Origin: Vitrella brassicaformis
Taxonomy: Eukaryota; Sar; Vitrellaceae
Direction: 5' to 3'
DNA: 64,000 nt
NCBI GenBank assembly: GCA_001179505.1
Contig: CDMY01000113.1
Location: 107,672-171,671, forward strand
Shown: piece after piece, positions 45,434 to 55,972 of the stretch
Layout: each line of letters begins with the position of its first letter
How positions within the stretch are numbered: position 1 is the stretch's first letter
Made by a program: the position numbers and the translations under genes
The notes under the pieces: generated by a model
Told to the model about the DNA's origin: nothing
The model's database searches: none
Seen by the model: the letters and a program-made list of their open reading frames with translations, nothing else

Positions 45434-47582
45434 ATGACCTCGCAGCAGCGGTTTCACGCAGATCGAGACTCGCGAAGCTTTCCGTTGAAGAGGGAAAACC
45501 AGCTGTGCGATATGTCAGCCAAGCTGGTCATCGGCCGCGGACCCAGGGCCCGCACGATCGTGTTTGATAGGGAGCAGGCGGAGCTGGGCAGCGGCGGGAC
45601 GGCACTCGTCCTCAAGGGCGTTTTGCCGCGCGAGGACGGCAGCGGTGGGGACGAAGTAGCCTTCAAGATAGCCCGGCTACAGCCCGACGCCGACGACGAC
45701 GAGTTCGGCGAGGACAGCGAGTCGGACGACAGCAGCGAGGAGGACCCCGAGGAGGATGATAGAAGGAAGGAGGAGAGCAGAGAGGAGGATCTGAGTCGGA
45801 GGAGACCAGGAATGCGGCAGGAGCTCAAGCGGCAGCAGCATCTGAGAGCGTTCCAGGGGAGGGAGGTGCCGGCCAGGGTGGTGACGGAGAGGGAAGGGCC
45901 GAGGAGGTCATCGACGCAGCCATGGTGGCGAAGGTGCTGGGCGTGGAGGCTGATCGCATGCGCCAATTCGGCGGCCAGCCTCCGTTCGTCAACCTCTACG
46001 CCGCTGAGGTGGACCCGCAGTCGCCCGCCACCTACACCAACACGAGAGGGGATGCCATCCCGGCCCTGTGCATAGCCATGCCGGTAGTGTCTGGTGAGCT
46101 TGCTTCCACACCCCACACAGATGCGCACATGCCCGAGGTCCTCATTTCTCCTTGTGTTTCTGATTGATATGTAGGTGGTGCTGGTGAAGAGCACCGGTTT
46201 GTCGAGTTGGGCGATATGTCGGGCTGGCTGAACAACACGGTGATGCATTCCGACAAGGCGAGGAGGGACAAGGGCAGCATCGACCCGCAGGAGAGAAAGG
46301 TGCTGAGGCGCGTCAGCATGCTGACCAAGGCCCTCCTGTGCACCGCCAAAACCCACAAACTCGCCATGCGCCGCGCTCTCTGCATCGACCACTTTCACAA
46401 CAACGTCATGCTACCCAAGGCTGCCCTTGAGAGCCCCAGCAGTGCCCTGCAGCAGTCCGACACGGCCGCCGGCACAGTGCTGTTGGACCTGGCCAATACC
46501 CTCACCCCCACCCCTACCCCCTCCCTCCCCTCACCACCACCTGCCTACTTGGGCCCCCACGTCGTCGTGCTGCCCCTGGACAAGGCCGCCCAAGCCGCCC
46601 AAGGGCAGTATCCCGAGGGCTGCACGCCCTGGCACGTGTCGCCGGAGCTCTGGGTGGCCATGAAGGGGCCGCCGGTCGACGACGAGGCGGACGAGGAGGC
46701 CGCGGGAGCCACCGGCCGCATCAATGCCGGCTTCAACAGAACGCGGCGGCAGCTGAGGGCGGAGGGGCTGCTGGTGGGGGAGCGCAAGTCAGAAGCTCTC
46801 ATGCTCGGGGAGCCGACCATCGTCGCCGGCATCGCCAAGGCCATGAGCGTCGTCATGAGGGCGGACTTGAAGGTGAGGACCGCCATCAGGGACGCCAAGG
46901 CGCTGGGGGCAGCTGAGGAGCCTCGTGCGGCCGAGGAGCTGCTGCTGGCCGACTGGGACCACTACACGGCCACCATCATCACCCAAGACGGCCGACCACT
47001 CGAGTGCCGCAAAAACAAGCCCGTGCGCCCCGTGCCCTACGAGGAAGTCCTCACAGCGTGCCCGGGGCTCGAGTGGTTCAGCCAGTGGCAGCAGATCGTG
47101 GGACGCGCCGTGGCCAAGGGGTTGAGAGGCAGACAGAGCGAGCGGGGGACCATCGCAGACTTAGAAGAGCAGCTGGTCCGCGCCCTGCAGCTGCTGGAGC
47201 TGGAGCAGGTCAAGCAGGCCACGGAGAAGGGCACCAGCCTGCAGGTGCCCGTCGCCCTGCCGGCCAGCACAGGCCCTCCCGCCGTCGCCAAGCCCCGCTA
47301 CTGCTGCTGCGGGTGAGTCACGTGTGTTGTATGTGTTGTGTATGTATGGCATCCATCCGTCCATCTCACTTCCCTCCATCTGTCTGTCTGTCTGTCTAAT
47401 CTATGTCAGTTGCTGCTGAAGATTCAGGCAGTGACACGGCGTCAGGGGAGATTAGCGCCTCCCCGACTCACTTCAAGGATGGGAGAGGGTTCGGTTCTCT
47501 TGCAGGGAGGGACCCGTTCATGTCATGTCGTATGTGTGTGAGTAGCCAGCTGTACAGAGAGACACAGACCACCAGCACATAA
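45434..47582 (+). CDS. Divergent protein kinase with frame break in an acidic insert
   Basis: ATG 45434 or 45512 (MSAKLVIGRG). Kinase landmarks in order: Gly loop LGSGGTALVLKG (about 45590), Lys in VAFKIAR (about 45665), helix C region EEVIDAAMVAKVLGVEADR, catalytic loop CIDHFHNNVML (about 46385; Asp and Asn present, Lys absent), LLDLANT in the DFG position (about 46490), and TPWHVSPELW as the APE motif (about 46635). The acidic insert DEFGEDSESDDSSEEDPEE sits between beta3 and helix C. The frame changes by one base between 45760 and 45921. The C-terminal part is helical (LEEQLVRALQLLELEQVK) and reaches CCC near 47310. It either stops at 47316 or, if the GT there is spliced to 47410, ends at 47582. 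HRD is replaced by CID and DFG by DLA, so activity is uncertain. Confidence 0.7.
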
Positions 47583-47920
47583 ATCTTACGTCATTCATGC
47601 AATGGTCATGTCACTCACCATGAACGAACATCTCAACGAACGAGTCACCAATCAACACATGGATGGACAGACGCAGCAAGGAGATACGGCCGCCTCAGAG
47701 ACCAACGCATCACAGCACGATGCCGGCCGGTCCGCCCGCTCACCGGTCAGGTCGGCAGGTGAACGACAGAGTGTATCTCTCCCTCCCTCCCTCCCTCCTC
47801 TATGTCCGTCTGTTGTGCATCTATGTAATTTGCCCGTCGCCCTTCAACTAGCTATGTACACGCCCGCCGTCCGTTGGCTATCTGCCTCTGTCGCTGTGTG
47901 TGTCTTGCTTGACCTATAGG
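47583..47920. other. Convergent spacer
   Basis: About 340 nt between convergent gene ends, with a CTCCCTCCCTCCCTCC run near 47781. No gene. Confidence 0.4.
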
Positions 47921-48624
47921 TCAGCGGCGCTTGCCCAAGACAGCATCCCAGGCAGCTAGGATAGGCATCCACTCGTCCAACGAAATACGCGGGCCTTCCT
48001 TCTCGCTCCCCCACTCCTTGCCGCCCTCCCTCCCTGAGGAAGTCAATGGACGGATGGACAGAACACACGACTGAGTGAGTGGGGCGGCGCAAGAGAGTTG
48101 TGCGTTCGGTCCAGCAACACCCTTCATGGCACAGACAGACAGACGGACAGACAGACAGCGATGGATGTGCGAAGGTGGCATCTGTCCAGTGCAGTGTACC
48201 TGCTGCTGTCCGCTGTCATGGGTCATCGGAACGGCTATTTGAGGCACGCCAAACAACTGCATCTGAACACACATACACGACTCATACACACACAAAATGA
48301 ATGCGACTTACCTCGTGAAAGACGTGAGTGATTCTCTCCCAACCTTACCTGTCCAGGCGGCAATGGGTAGAGAGCGGTATCGCCGGGTGCTGCCGGTGCA
48401 GCAGGCACCCACCCATCGCTAAAAGGACCATCACCACCGCTTTCCGCTGTCTGCCAGCCGCTTGCCGACGCACCCATACCTCTACTGCTCACGGCATGGC
48501 CAACAGCAAACGCGAGGCAACGCCAACTCTCCAGAGCCCTCGGTGAAATCTTGCGAGCGCTGGGCGAAGGCGATCCATCCCTGAACAAGGGACAGCATTC
48601 TCGATATGGCTTCGGATGCTGCAT
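47921..48624 (-). CDS. Small unknown protein overlapping a divergent start
   Basis: Minus strand; ATG 48624 (MQHPKPYRECC), or internal MGASASGWQ near 48478; stop 47921-47923. Three exons inferred: an Ala/Ser/Gly-rich first exon ending LYPLPPGQ (48352), a short exon QLFGVPQIAVPMTHDSGQQQ (about 48265-48200), and a last one ending with SLDEWMPILAAWDAVLGKRR. About 150 residues; no domain recognised. Its 5' end overlaps the methyltransferase start by 19 nt on the other strand if the first ATG is used. Confidence 0.5.
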
Positions 48625-50186
48625 CGTACGACGTCAGCTGTCAGGTGCAGCACACGCTGTTCAGGCTGTACTTCAAAAACAGACCACCGAAGGTCGTCAA
48701 GGCCGGCGAATGCTTCGCTGCTGAGGTATGGTGGCAGCATGAAAGACACTGTCGTCTGACTCATCGCATCATGGTGTAGTGCCCTTTGCTGTTTGTTTGT
48801 CTATCTGTGGCAGCTCTATCTTGCGAACGAGCTGGTACGCTTGAACTGACCATTGGGGCCATAGTAGCCTAGAAGAGCATGTGTGTGTGTTCCCGTTCTC
48901 GTTTGGTTGTCAGGGCATGAGTCATGCAATGGTGCCCTCTGACTCATCATCCACACCATCCAGCAGCAGCAGCAGCAGGCAGTCTGTCGGCCTGCAGCTC
49001 ACGGCCATCCCATGGACGCCAGTCACTGGCAGCCATCAATCCCCCGCCCCACCCTGCCAGCTGCATGTGGCTGTCAAGAACCCAAGAGACCTCCTTGTCA
49101 GGAAGAGCGGCAGTGCCTCGCTGCAGGTGGCCATCTACATGATGCCGTCCATGGGCAGGCGGCCGTCTTCTGTGCTGTCCGTCACGGCCGTCCTAGTGGT
49201 GCAGGTGGATCCCAAGTGCGTGGCTGGCGGCGGCATTCTCAGGGCCGCATCGCTGCCATTCACTCTGGTGACCAACAACACGGCGGCAGGAGGGAGTAAT
49301 GCCCTTGTTGATGCGTGGGATGGTTTCAGCGGCACTCGGCTGCTCGACCTATCACCCATCGGCCCTCTAGCCCTCATTTTGGAGCAGTCGGCTTACGAGG
49401 TGCTCGGGGGGAAGGTGTGGGATGCCGGATGGATGGTGGCGGAGTGTTTGCGGCAAGAGGGCTACAGAAGGTTGCTGCATGACCATGATGCTGGAAGGCA
49501 CGCTTGCCTGGAGCTTGGGAGCGGCACGGGGGTCGGTGGCATCGCGTACTATCTCAGTGGCGGGATGCGGCAGCCGATGGTCGTGTGCACTGACCTACCT
49601 GACGTGATGCCCATCTGTGAGGCCAACCTCACTCTCAACTTTGGTGCAGGTAATTGATGGATTGCACACAGACGTAGCGATCGAAGGCATGCCCAGTGTG
49701 CGGTTTTATCTGTGTGCAGAGTCTGATCGCAAGGCAGACATTCGCGGCCGCCCTTTGCCGTGGGGCGACGACGCGGCCCTGACGGCCGTCAGTGACGAGT
49801 TCGGCCCCTTCTCGCTCATCATGTTATGTGACGTCTTGTACAACAGCGACAGCTACGGGCCGCTAATCGCCACACTCCGACGAGCCATTGACACCAGCCA
49901 TCCCCCAGCCATCCTCCTCAGCTACCGCTATCGAGACCCGTGTGTGGGGCAATTCTTCCAGCAGCTGGGCGACATGTGTCACATCTATGACATCACCGAT
50001 GTGCCCCTGCCGGCGGATGAGCGGCGCATCGACGCGCCTGAGAGGCTGGCGGCCCCGCGAAGGCGATCCAATGTGCTGCGGGCGGCGCTGATGCGCGCTG
50101 GTAGTGATGGTGGTGATGGGTGTGGGGGTGGGGGGGCTTTGGTATCGTGTGAGGACATCTGGGTGCTGTGGTGCGTGCCACAGTGA
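48606..50186 (+). CDS. METTL21-like (family 16) protein methyltransferase
   Basis: ATG 48606; first exons MASDAASYDVSCQVQHTLFR and LYLANEL, then a long exon from about 48915. SAM-binding motif I is LELGSGTGVGGIAYYL (about 49507). The acidic beta2 region is VVCTDLPDVMPICEANLTLN, then an intron with GTAATT donor (about 49650-49719), LPWGDD, and the [DE]xxY-type motif DVLY in FSLIMLCDVLYNSDSY (about 49830). LPWG and DVLY after a beta4 strand are characteristic of METTL21/22 lysine methyltransferases, which modify chaperones and elongation factors. About 460 residues, longer than the human enzymes because of an N-terminal Ser-rich and beta-rich extension. The substrate is unknown. Confidence 0.8.
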
Positions 50187-50690
50187 GGGAGGGTTGTGTC
50201 CGTGTCCATATGTACAGGGGGTACTGTCTGCATGGCGTTGTAAGTGAAAGACTAGTCTTGCTGCTGATGTCTTGTTGCATGATGTCTTGTGGTGTTCCTT
50301 GTGAAAGGCATCGCAGCGGACAAGGATCGCGCCGGGCAATCAGACAGACAGACAGACAGACAGAGGCAGTGCACGTCAATGATCGATATCGCAAAGACGT
50401 TGATTGAGACGGCAAACAAAGAGACAAACAACCTGTCCGACCATGTACCATCATGCTCCAAGGTCGCTGCATGTAGCAGACGTAGGTACGGAGACATGAG
50501 AAATCGATACCGACAGATATAAAATGGAGGCAGCGATTTTGGGACCTGAGAGGCATACAGAAGGCCAACCAAGCAAACTAAAGGACGAATGGACAGGCAC
50601 CGAAGCCATCTCCCATCTCCCCTTTCCCGCCTGCCTGCCTGCCTGCCTGCCGGCCTGTCTGTCTGCGTACCCCAGTCCCGTCACGTCGCA
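50187..50690. other. Intergenic region with element copy 5
   Basis: About 500 nt with (CAGA)n at 50341-50362 and GCCT repeats at 50630-50655. On the minus strand, element copy 5 lies 8 nt after the acceptor-like 'ctctcag'. Confidence 0.45.
50516..50537 (-). repeat. IAAYILY element, copy 5
   Basis: Minus-strand copy, ATCGCTGCCTCCATTTTATA with ..TC at the end. It is bracketed by ctctcag and GTATCG, reads PKIAASILYLS, and lies downstream of the decayed formin-start copies on their strand. Confidence 0.65.
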
Positions 50691-51360
50691 TACGAGTGGC
50701 TGCCCAAGGACCTCCACCGAGAGCTCGTAGCTCCAGTACACGCTCGCTACAACGACGTGACTTTCATCCTCACAACACTGAAACAGACACACCCGAATCC
50801 ACACAGCAAGTTATGAATCACGGGCCAAGATCCATGCTTCTGCGGTGCTTATTTCTTACCCGGCGACGGCTCCCAGGCACAGCAACGTCAGGATGCATAG
50901 GAGCTGTCCAAGGACCTCCACCGAGTGATCATAGGTCCAATATACGGCGACTACGAGCACGAAGAGGGTCGTGCAGGTGGTGAAGAGGCGGAGGGAAGTG
51001 ACCTCCATCCTCAGCTGGCCTCCTGAGGTGGCCTGTACGTCCTCAGGTGGGCGCCAGGGCGGCGCGTCGACGTCCGTCTTGTCGCCGCTCTGCTATCGTT
51101 GCCGACCAGTGGGATGCCGATGGTACTTGATGACAGCTGCCTACTGAATCTCGATTGAGGGAGCCTTGCAGGGCCGTGCAGATACTGAAGAGGCCGAAGG
51201 ATGTTGGCTTTATCCTCAGCTGGCCTCGGATGCTACGAAGAGCTCCCAAGAGGCAGCTGGTGTCACCGCCGGGTGGCGCGTGGACGTCCCGTCGCTGCTG
51301 TCTGTCGATGACGATGGATACAGCTGCCAACTGAACCTCTACTTGCGGCTCGGCTCAAGG
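50690..51360 (-). pseudogene. Inverted decayed copies of formin promoter, exon 1 and intron 1
   Basis: Read on the minus strand, three partial copies follow each other. Copy C (about 51360-51165) has the leader and a start changed to ATA. Copy B (about 51170-50785) has the leader, an ATG near 51012, MEVTSLRLFTTCTTLFVLVV, HSVEVLGQLLCILTLLCLG, and an intron nearly identical to formin intron 1. Copy A (about 50785-50690) is truncated (VVVASVYWSYELSVEVLG). The formin equivalents are 55815-56240. Non-coding leader and intron match about as well as the coding part, which points to a recent DNA-level copy. No formin FH1/FH2 sequence follows. Confidence 0.75.
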
Positions 51361-51399
51361 GACTACTCCCTCCTCACGAGCCGCATCGGCGGCACCATG

Positions 51400-51620
51400 G
51401 CGGGGTGCGGCAGGGGGAAGTGTCGGGGTGGTGCTGCTGCTCGTGAGGGTGGCCAGGGGTGGCGGGTTGGTGCTGCTGCAGGTGAGGGCAGGGCGTGTCG
51501 GGGTGGTGCTGCTGCGAGGGGAGGGGGAGGGAAGGGGTGCTGGAGTGGGAGGGGCAGGTGCAGGGCTGGTGGTGGGAGGGGCACGAGCCGGGGGGCGACG
51601 TGGGACGGGGGATGAACGAG
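51400..51620. repeat. G-rich minisatellite
   Basis: Imperfect repeats of about 37 nt built on GTGTCGGGGTGGTGCTGCTG (51420 and 51495) with GGGTTGGTGCTGCTGC between them, then GGGAGG-rich sequence. Strongly G-skewed on the plus strand and able to form G-quadruplexes. Confidence 0.65.
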
Positions 51621-51785
51621 ATGAGGAGGCACCATCATCGCCCCACTGCCTCTCGGTCCACTGCCCATCCACATGTCGATGCAGGTGGCCTGGGACCGTC
51701 TCGTCAACACTACGAGCGCCTGCATTCACGAAGATGTTCTTCCCCCTCAACGTGTTCATCATGTATGTCATCTTGCGTAGTGTAC

Positions 51786-52508
51786 CTTCGGTACGTATTC
51801 CAGGAGGAGGAAAATGTGTCCACAGTGTCGGATGGAGCGGTGCAGGCGGACAATGTTGCGGGGATCACACCGCCGGTGCAACTGACACGTTGACAGACGG
51901 CACAGGCACACATACACACGGACACATGTGATGCCGCCCGACCCATGAGTGTTGTCTCTGTTGTGTCGTGTGTGCCCCATCCTTCTCTCCGTACCTCCAC
52001 CTCGCGCTGCAGCTGGCTGACCATGGCTCTGCTGGTGTAGTGCTCTATTTCAATCTGCACAGACAGAAACAAACACCCACCAATGGATTTCGGACGGCTC
52101 TGTTTCTGTGCTCTGTTTCTATGCGATGGGGGATTTGATGGTCTTGTGGCGTAGTAGCAGCACTCTGGCGTACGCCCCCGCCTGCAAGCGCGACATGGAG
52201 AGGGATCAACATTACATGGCCGATCGGAATGCTGCCGTGCACTGCACATTGTGTGTGTGTCGGTCCGCACTTACTCCCAGTATGTGTGTGTTGGGGTTGT
52301 GGTGGTCCCTGGGCAGTTTGTACTCTGCCAGCTCCGCCGGCACCTGAAGGTCGGGCAAGAGCCACAGATACACTGCAGAAAGGCCAGTGGAGCAGCAGAT
52401 ATGAACTCGAGTGCATCTGCCTTTCACGTGTCATTCTCACCGATGGTGGGCGGCAGCCAGCGTTGCTACGGTTGGAGCCACGTCAGCAATGGGCGACAGG
52501 TACAGCAT
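51786..52508 (-). pseudogene. Ser/Thr kinase N-lobe fragment
   Basis: Minus-strand exons code VYLWLLPDL.. and LAEYKLPRDHHNPN (52372-52275), the Gly loop LGAGAYARVLLLRHK (52280/52181 down), helix C IEIEHYTSRAMVSQLQREVE (52054-51995) and beta4-beta5-hinge DPRNIVRLHRSIRHCG / HIFLLLEYVP (51881-51786). This is an unmistakable kinase N-lobe. A TAG at 52119-52121 falls where the beta3 (VAIK) strand should be. No C-lobe (HRD, DFG, APE) follows; instead come the minisatellite and the formin-like copies. A small upstream exon (ATG 52508, MLYLSPIADVAPTVATLAAA) may belong to it. Probably a truncated pseudogene. Confidence 0.6.
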
Positions 52509-53072
52509 TCATCCCACCATCATGACACATGGTAGTACTAACCTTACAGAGGTTTTCTCGAGAAAGGAGAAGACACGCGCACACTTTCCAGACGGTAGTC
52601 GCCAGCCGCTCGGGAGAAGGCAAAAAGTCACCGGCTGAGGCCTCGGGCCCGGGGGGCACGGCGGTACATGAAGGAAGGGGCAGAGGAGGAGCGGACCGGC
52701 CACATGAGCCAACAGACAGCCAGAAAGACGAGGGAATGAAGGATCTGCGACTGAAACAAAGGCTGGAGGCGAACAGCGACTGAAAATTGTGGAATAGACT
52801 AAAATCGACAGTTTCGCGTCTCCGCGTCTCGTCGCGAAAATCTCGCCGCACACTCCGCTTCTCTTTAGTTGCAACAACTTCTGCACCAGCCACTTCACTC
52901 AATGCCATGCACGCATCAACCCATCCATCCGCTATCACCAAAACTTGAGTGCCACGTGGCGGCACGCGAGAGCATACGACACACCGCTCCACACGATACA
53001 GTAACTGAGCGGAGCACGACACACACAGCTGGTTTGTGGGTTTGTGGTTGGTTGGCTGGTCCCCTGGCCAGC
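52509..53072. other. Spacer between kinase fragment and PIG-W
   Basis: About 560 nt. It includes CGCGAAAATCTCGCCG near 52833, resembling the CGCGAAAAATTCTCGCCG word at 26228, which may be a shared promoter-like motif. Open frames on both strands look like chance. Confidence 0.4.
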
Positions 53073-54098
53073 TTACAGCACGAGTATCGCGAATGCGGTC
53101 GCCGGCGGTTGCAGCAGCGTCTGCATGGTTACATTCACCATACCCGTCAGCTGATTCGCCTGACCGACACAGAGAGAAGCCATGGACGATCGGCGCCACG
53201 CCGACTGCAGTGCGTTCCGACCAGTAGAAAGATGGCCAGCATGTTCTTCTGCACGCCATCGAGAATGAAGATCCGCTGACGACTGCCTGCACAATACATG
53301 CAAAGAGCACAACATAGACTACTCGTAGATCAGTGGCCGTACCAATGAATAGGTTAGCGGCGAGGCAGCATGCGAGCTGCCAGGAATGGTGGCTCACGCA
53401 CAACAACACAAAGGGCAGGTTGCTCTGGAAGACAAGAAGACAGGTATGGATGGATGGATGAATGAGCGTGCGAGCGTCCGCGTACGACGGGCTGCTTACT
53501 GACCAGTCTCCTTGACGGCATCAGCCCCCATCTCTTGTCAAGGTAGACCACCAAAAGAAACGTCACCACACACCAACTGAACCAGAGGACACACGCACCA
53601 CTCATTCTCACACGAACAAACCGTCTGTGGCGTGGTGCGGTGCCCGTGCGGTGCGTGTGTACCCCAATAGCTTGGTCAGCGTGATGCGGGTGGGTGGCGC
53701 CCTGACGACAGGAACCGCAAACACACAGACAGATAGGTATGCACAGACATCTCCGTGTGTGTCGGCCGAGCACCTTTCCGGTTTGAGGATGCGCCCATGG
53801 CCGACGCCAATCAGAAACAGAGACAACAGACCTCAACACCACACCGCACCACAAAACGCGCACGTCGATCCGAGAGTAAAGTCGGCGCGCGTAGCCTGTG
53901 TCGTGTATTCCTCACTCACCGATACTGCCCAGAATGCCTTCGCGATTGGCACTGAAGAAAGCTGGAGACACACAGGCAACCATACAAGTCAGTCAACACT
54001 TGGTGCAACCAGTCGGAGCGCTCCTGATGTACATGTTCTTTCGGCATTGAGTATGAAGCCGCCCACACCGCAGTTCAGCACCAACTCGTACACTGCAT

Positions 54099-54129
<31 letters not shown>

Positions 54130-55689
54130 GAGGAGATGCATGTGTGCGGGAAGGAGCCACACAGCAGGTAGGAAAGGTACCCGCAGCTATGATGAGTCCA
54201 GCCGCGTCGGCCCACTCGGCGGGGAACAGACGATTGACCACCAATGACGAACCTGGCACGACACACATCCCAATCAGCAGACATATATGGCTGGACTCAC
54301 TGGCCACTGTTGCTGTACCTCCCCACCTAATGTCACCAGGGCGATAGAGAAGAAGAAGTTCCAGTGGACACCGTACTCAGAAGTGGGCACCTGCACACAC
54401 ACGACACGCCCATGGCGGCATCCGTTTAGCCGCGCCGCCGTCCTTTCTCATGCTCACGTGGTAGTCGACGCCCCACACGAGGATCAATCGAATGGCGCCC
54501 AGCAGTAGGAGGGGCCACAGGCTGTAGGCTGTCACGCGAAGGGACGTTGGCGCTCTGCTGCCTGTGCAGCACACGCAAACACAGATGTAAAGCCACACAA
54601 AGCCACACTAATGCGTATGGTGCCTAAGTACCTCTGGCAGCTTTGGAAACCATGCCGCCCGCTAGGGTGAAGAAACCGACGCCCCCGTCCATCTGACGGA
54701 ACAAGAGCGTGGACAACGCTCATCCACGGATGGATGGAGGGGAGAGGCGGTATGTTAGCCCTCAATTACTCACCACAGAGAATCCGTAGTTTTCAGTCTT
54801 GGCGAGCCGCCGCGGGTAGATGAAAAAGTCGACCGCAAGAATGGCTGACACATCCATCCATCCATCCATCCATCGGTATTCCGATCTTAAAGATCTGCCG
54901 GCGAACCAATGTTTGTTCCAATGGCGCCAACAGCCCGATAGTCAGATATGTAGCACGGACGCCTGTAGAATCCACACACATGATCCAGGCACAGCCTTGT
55001 GTGGCCGTCACAGCCTTCATTCTGCTCACTTTGGCTCTGCACAATGCGGCCGCGTTTCAGCTGACCTTCCTTAGGGAAACACACAACACAGACAAACAGA
55101 CAAAGAAACAAACAGGCAGGCAGGCAGGCAGACGGGAGCATCAACCAAGAGCAAAGTGCCGGTCTCTCTTCGACTACTTGTGTGCGTACCAGAAGTCGCT
55201 CGTGCGGAAGATCCGTCCATCAGCACCACTCGAGGCCTTTCGCCTCTCCGTCATGACAGCAATGGCGACCACGCCCAGCTGGCCGCACATGACGCTCACA
55301 GACAGGCGAGGCGCACAGAAGAGCACCAGCAGCGGCATCACTACCGCAAGGAACTCCAGTACAAAGCGGAGCACAAGGGAGCTCGGCCACCGCAGCAGCA
55401 CCATGAGGGCGTGGCAGAAGAGAATAGACACCTGCAGACAGACAAGATACCAACCGGCACACGCACACAAGGGAGGGAGAGTGAAACACCGTCGTGTAGC
55501 TTTTGGGTGCCTCACTGCTGGAGATGCGCCGATGAGGAAGAGTTCCAGGTGTGCTGCGCCGGTCTCGTTGACATATGCCGTCTGCTGGATCTGGCTGTAC
55601 TCATCCCTGGACACTCTGGTGCGGCAGACGCCATCATCAGGTGACAGCGCCACAGAAGGGCATTCGAACCATTCATGAATGAAACTCAT
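53073..55689 (-). CDS. PIGW: GPI-anchor inositol acyltransferase PIG-W/Gwt1
   Basis: ATG 55689, stop 53073-53075, about 15 short exons, roughly 480 residues, close to the usual 500. Diagnostic stretches in order: FECPSVALSPDDG.. and AYVNETGAAHLELFLIGASP, AILAVDFFIYPRRLAKTENY (about 54845-54780), MDGGVGFFTLAGGMVSKAAR (about 54690), LLLLGAIRLILVWGVDYH (54520), EYGVHWNFFFSIALVTL (54380), FFSANREGILGSIG (53985), NLPFVLLCVSHHSWQLACC (53400) and LLANQLTGMVNVTMQTLLQP (about 53160). Many membrane helices. PIG-W acylates the inositol of glucosaminyl-phosphatidylinositol in the ER during GPI-anchor synthesis. All joins keep the frame. Confidence 0.92.
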
Positions 55690-55972
55690 TGCTATAGCAT
55701 CTACAAACCTTACTGGCTCTCACGAGATCCTCAGCGCCTCAGATCTCGAACGTCATTCGAATTTGGAAGCAAGCTCGCATTGGAAGCAAGCTCGCATTTC
55801 GGAAACTCGTTTTTGGCCCTGCAAGGCTTCTTAGTCGAGGTTCAGTAGGCCGCGGAGTCAGCGGAACCAGAGAAGAAGCCATCGGCTCGACAGAAGAGCG
55901 GCGACAAGACGTCGACGCGCCGCCCTGGCGGCCAGAGGACGTTAGCTCTTTAGCCTCGGAGGCCTGGTGAGG
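55690..55972. promoter_or_regulatory. Divergent promoter of PIG-W and the formin
   Basis: A 283-nt gap between two divergent start codons. It contains a perfect tandem 17-bp repeat (GGAAGCAAGCTCGCATT at 55765-55781 and 55782-55798) and the leader (55815-55972) that is copied in inverted orientation at 51.0-51.36 kb. Confidence 0.55.

Noticed and set aside
45454-46398. 314-codon minus-strand ORF
   Set aside because: Antisense of the kinase exons; Ser runs arise from the acidic GAGGAG tract.
51355-51771. Pro/Ser-rich minus ORF at the minisatellite
   Set aside because: Reading frame created by the GGGGTGGTGCTGCTG repeat; no sign of selection on codons.
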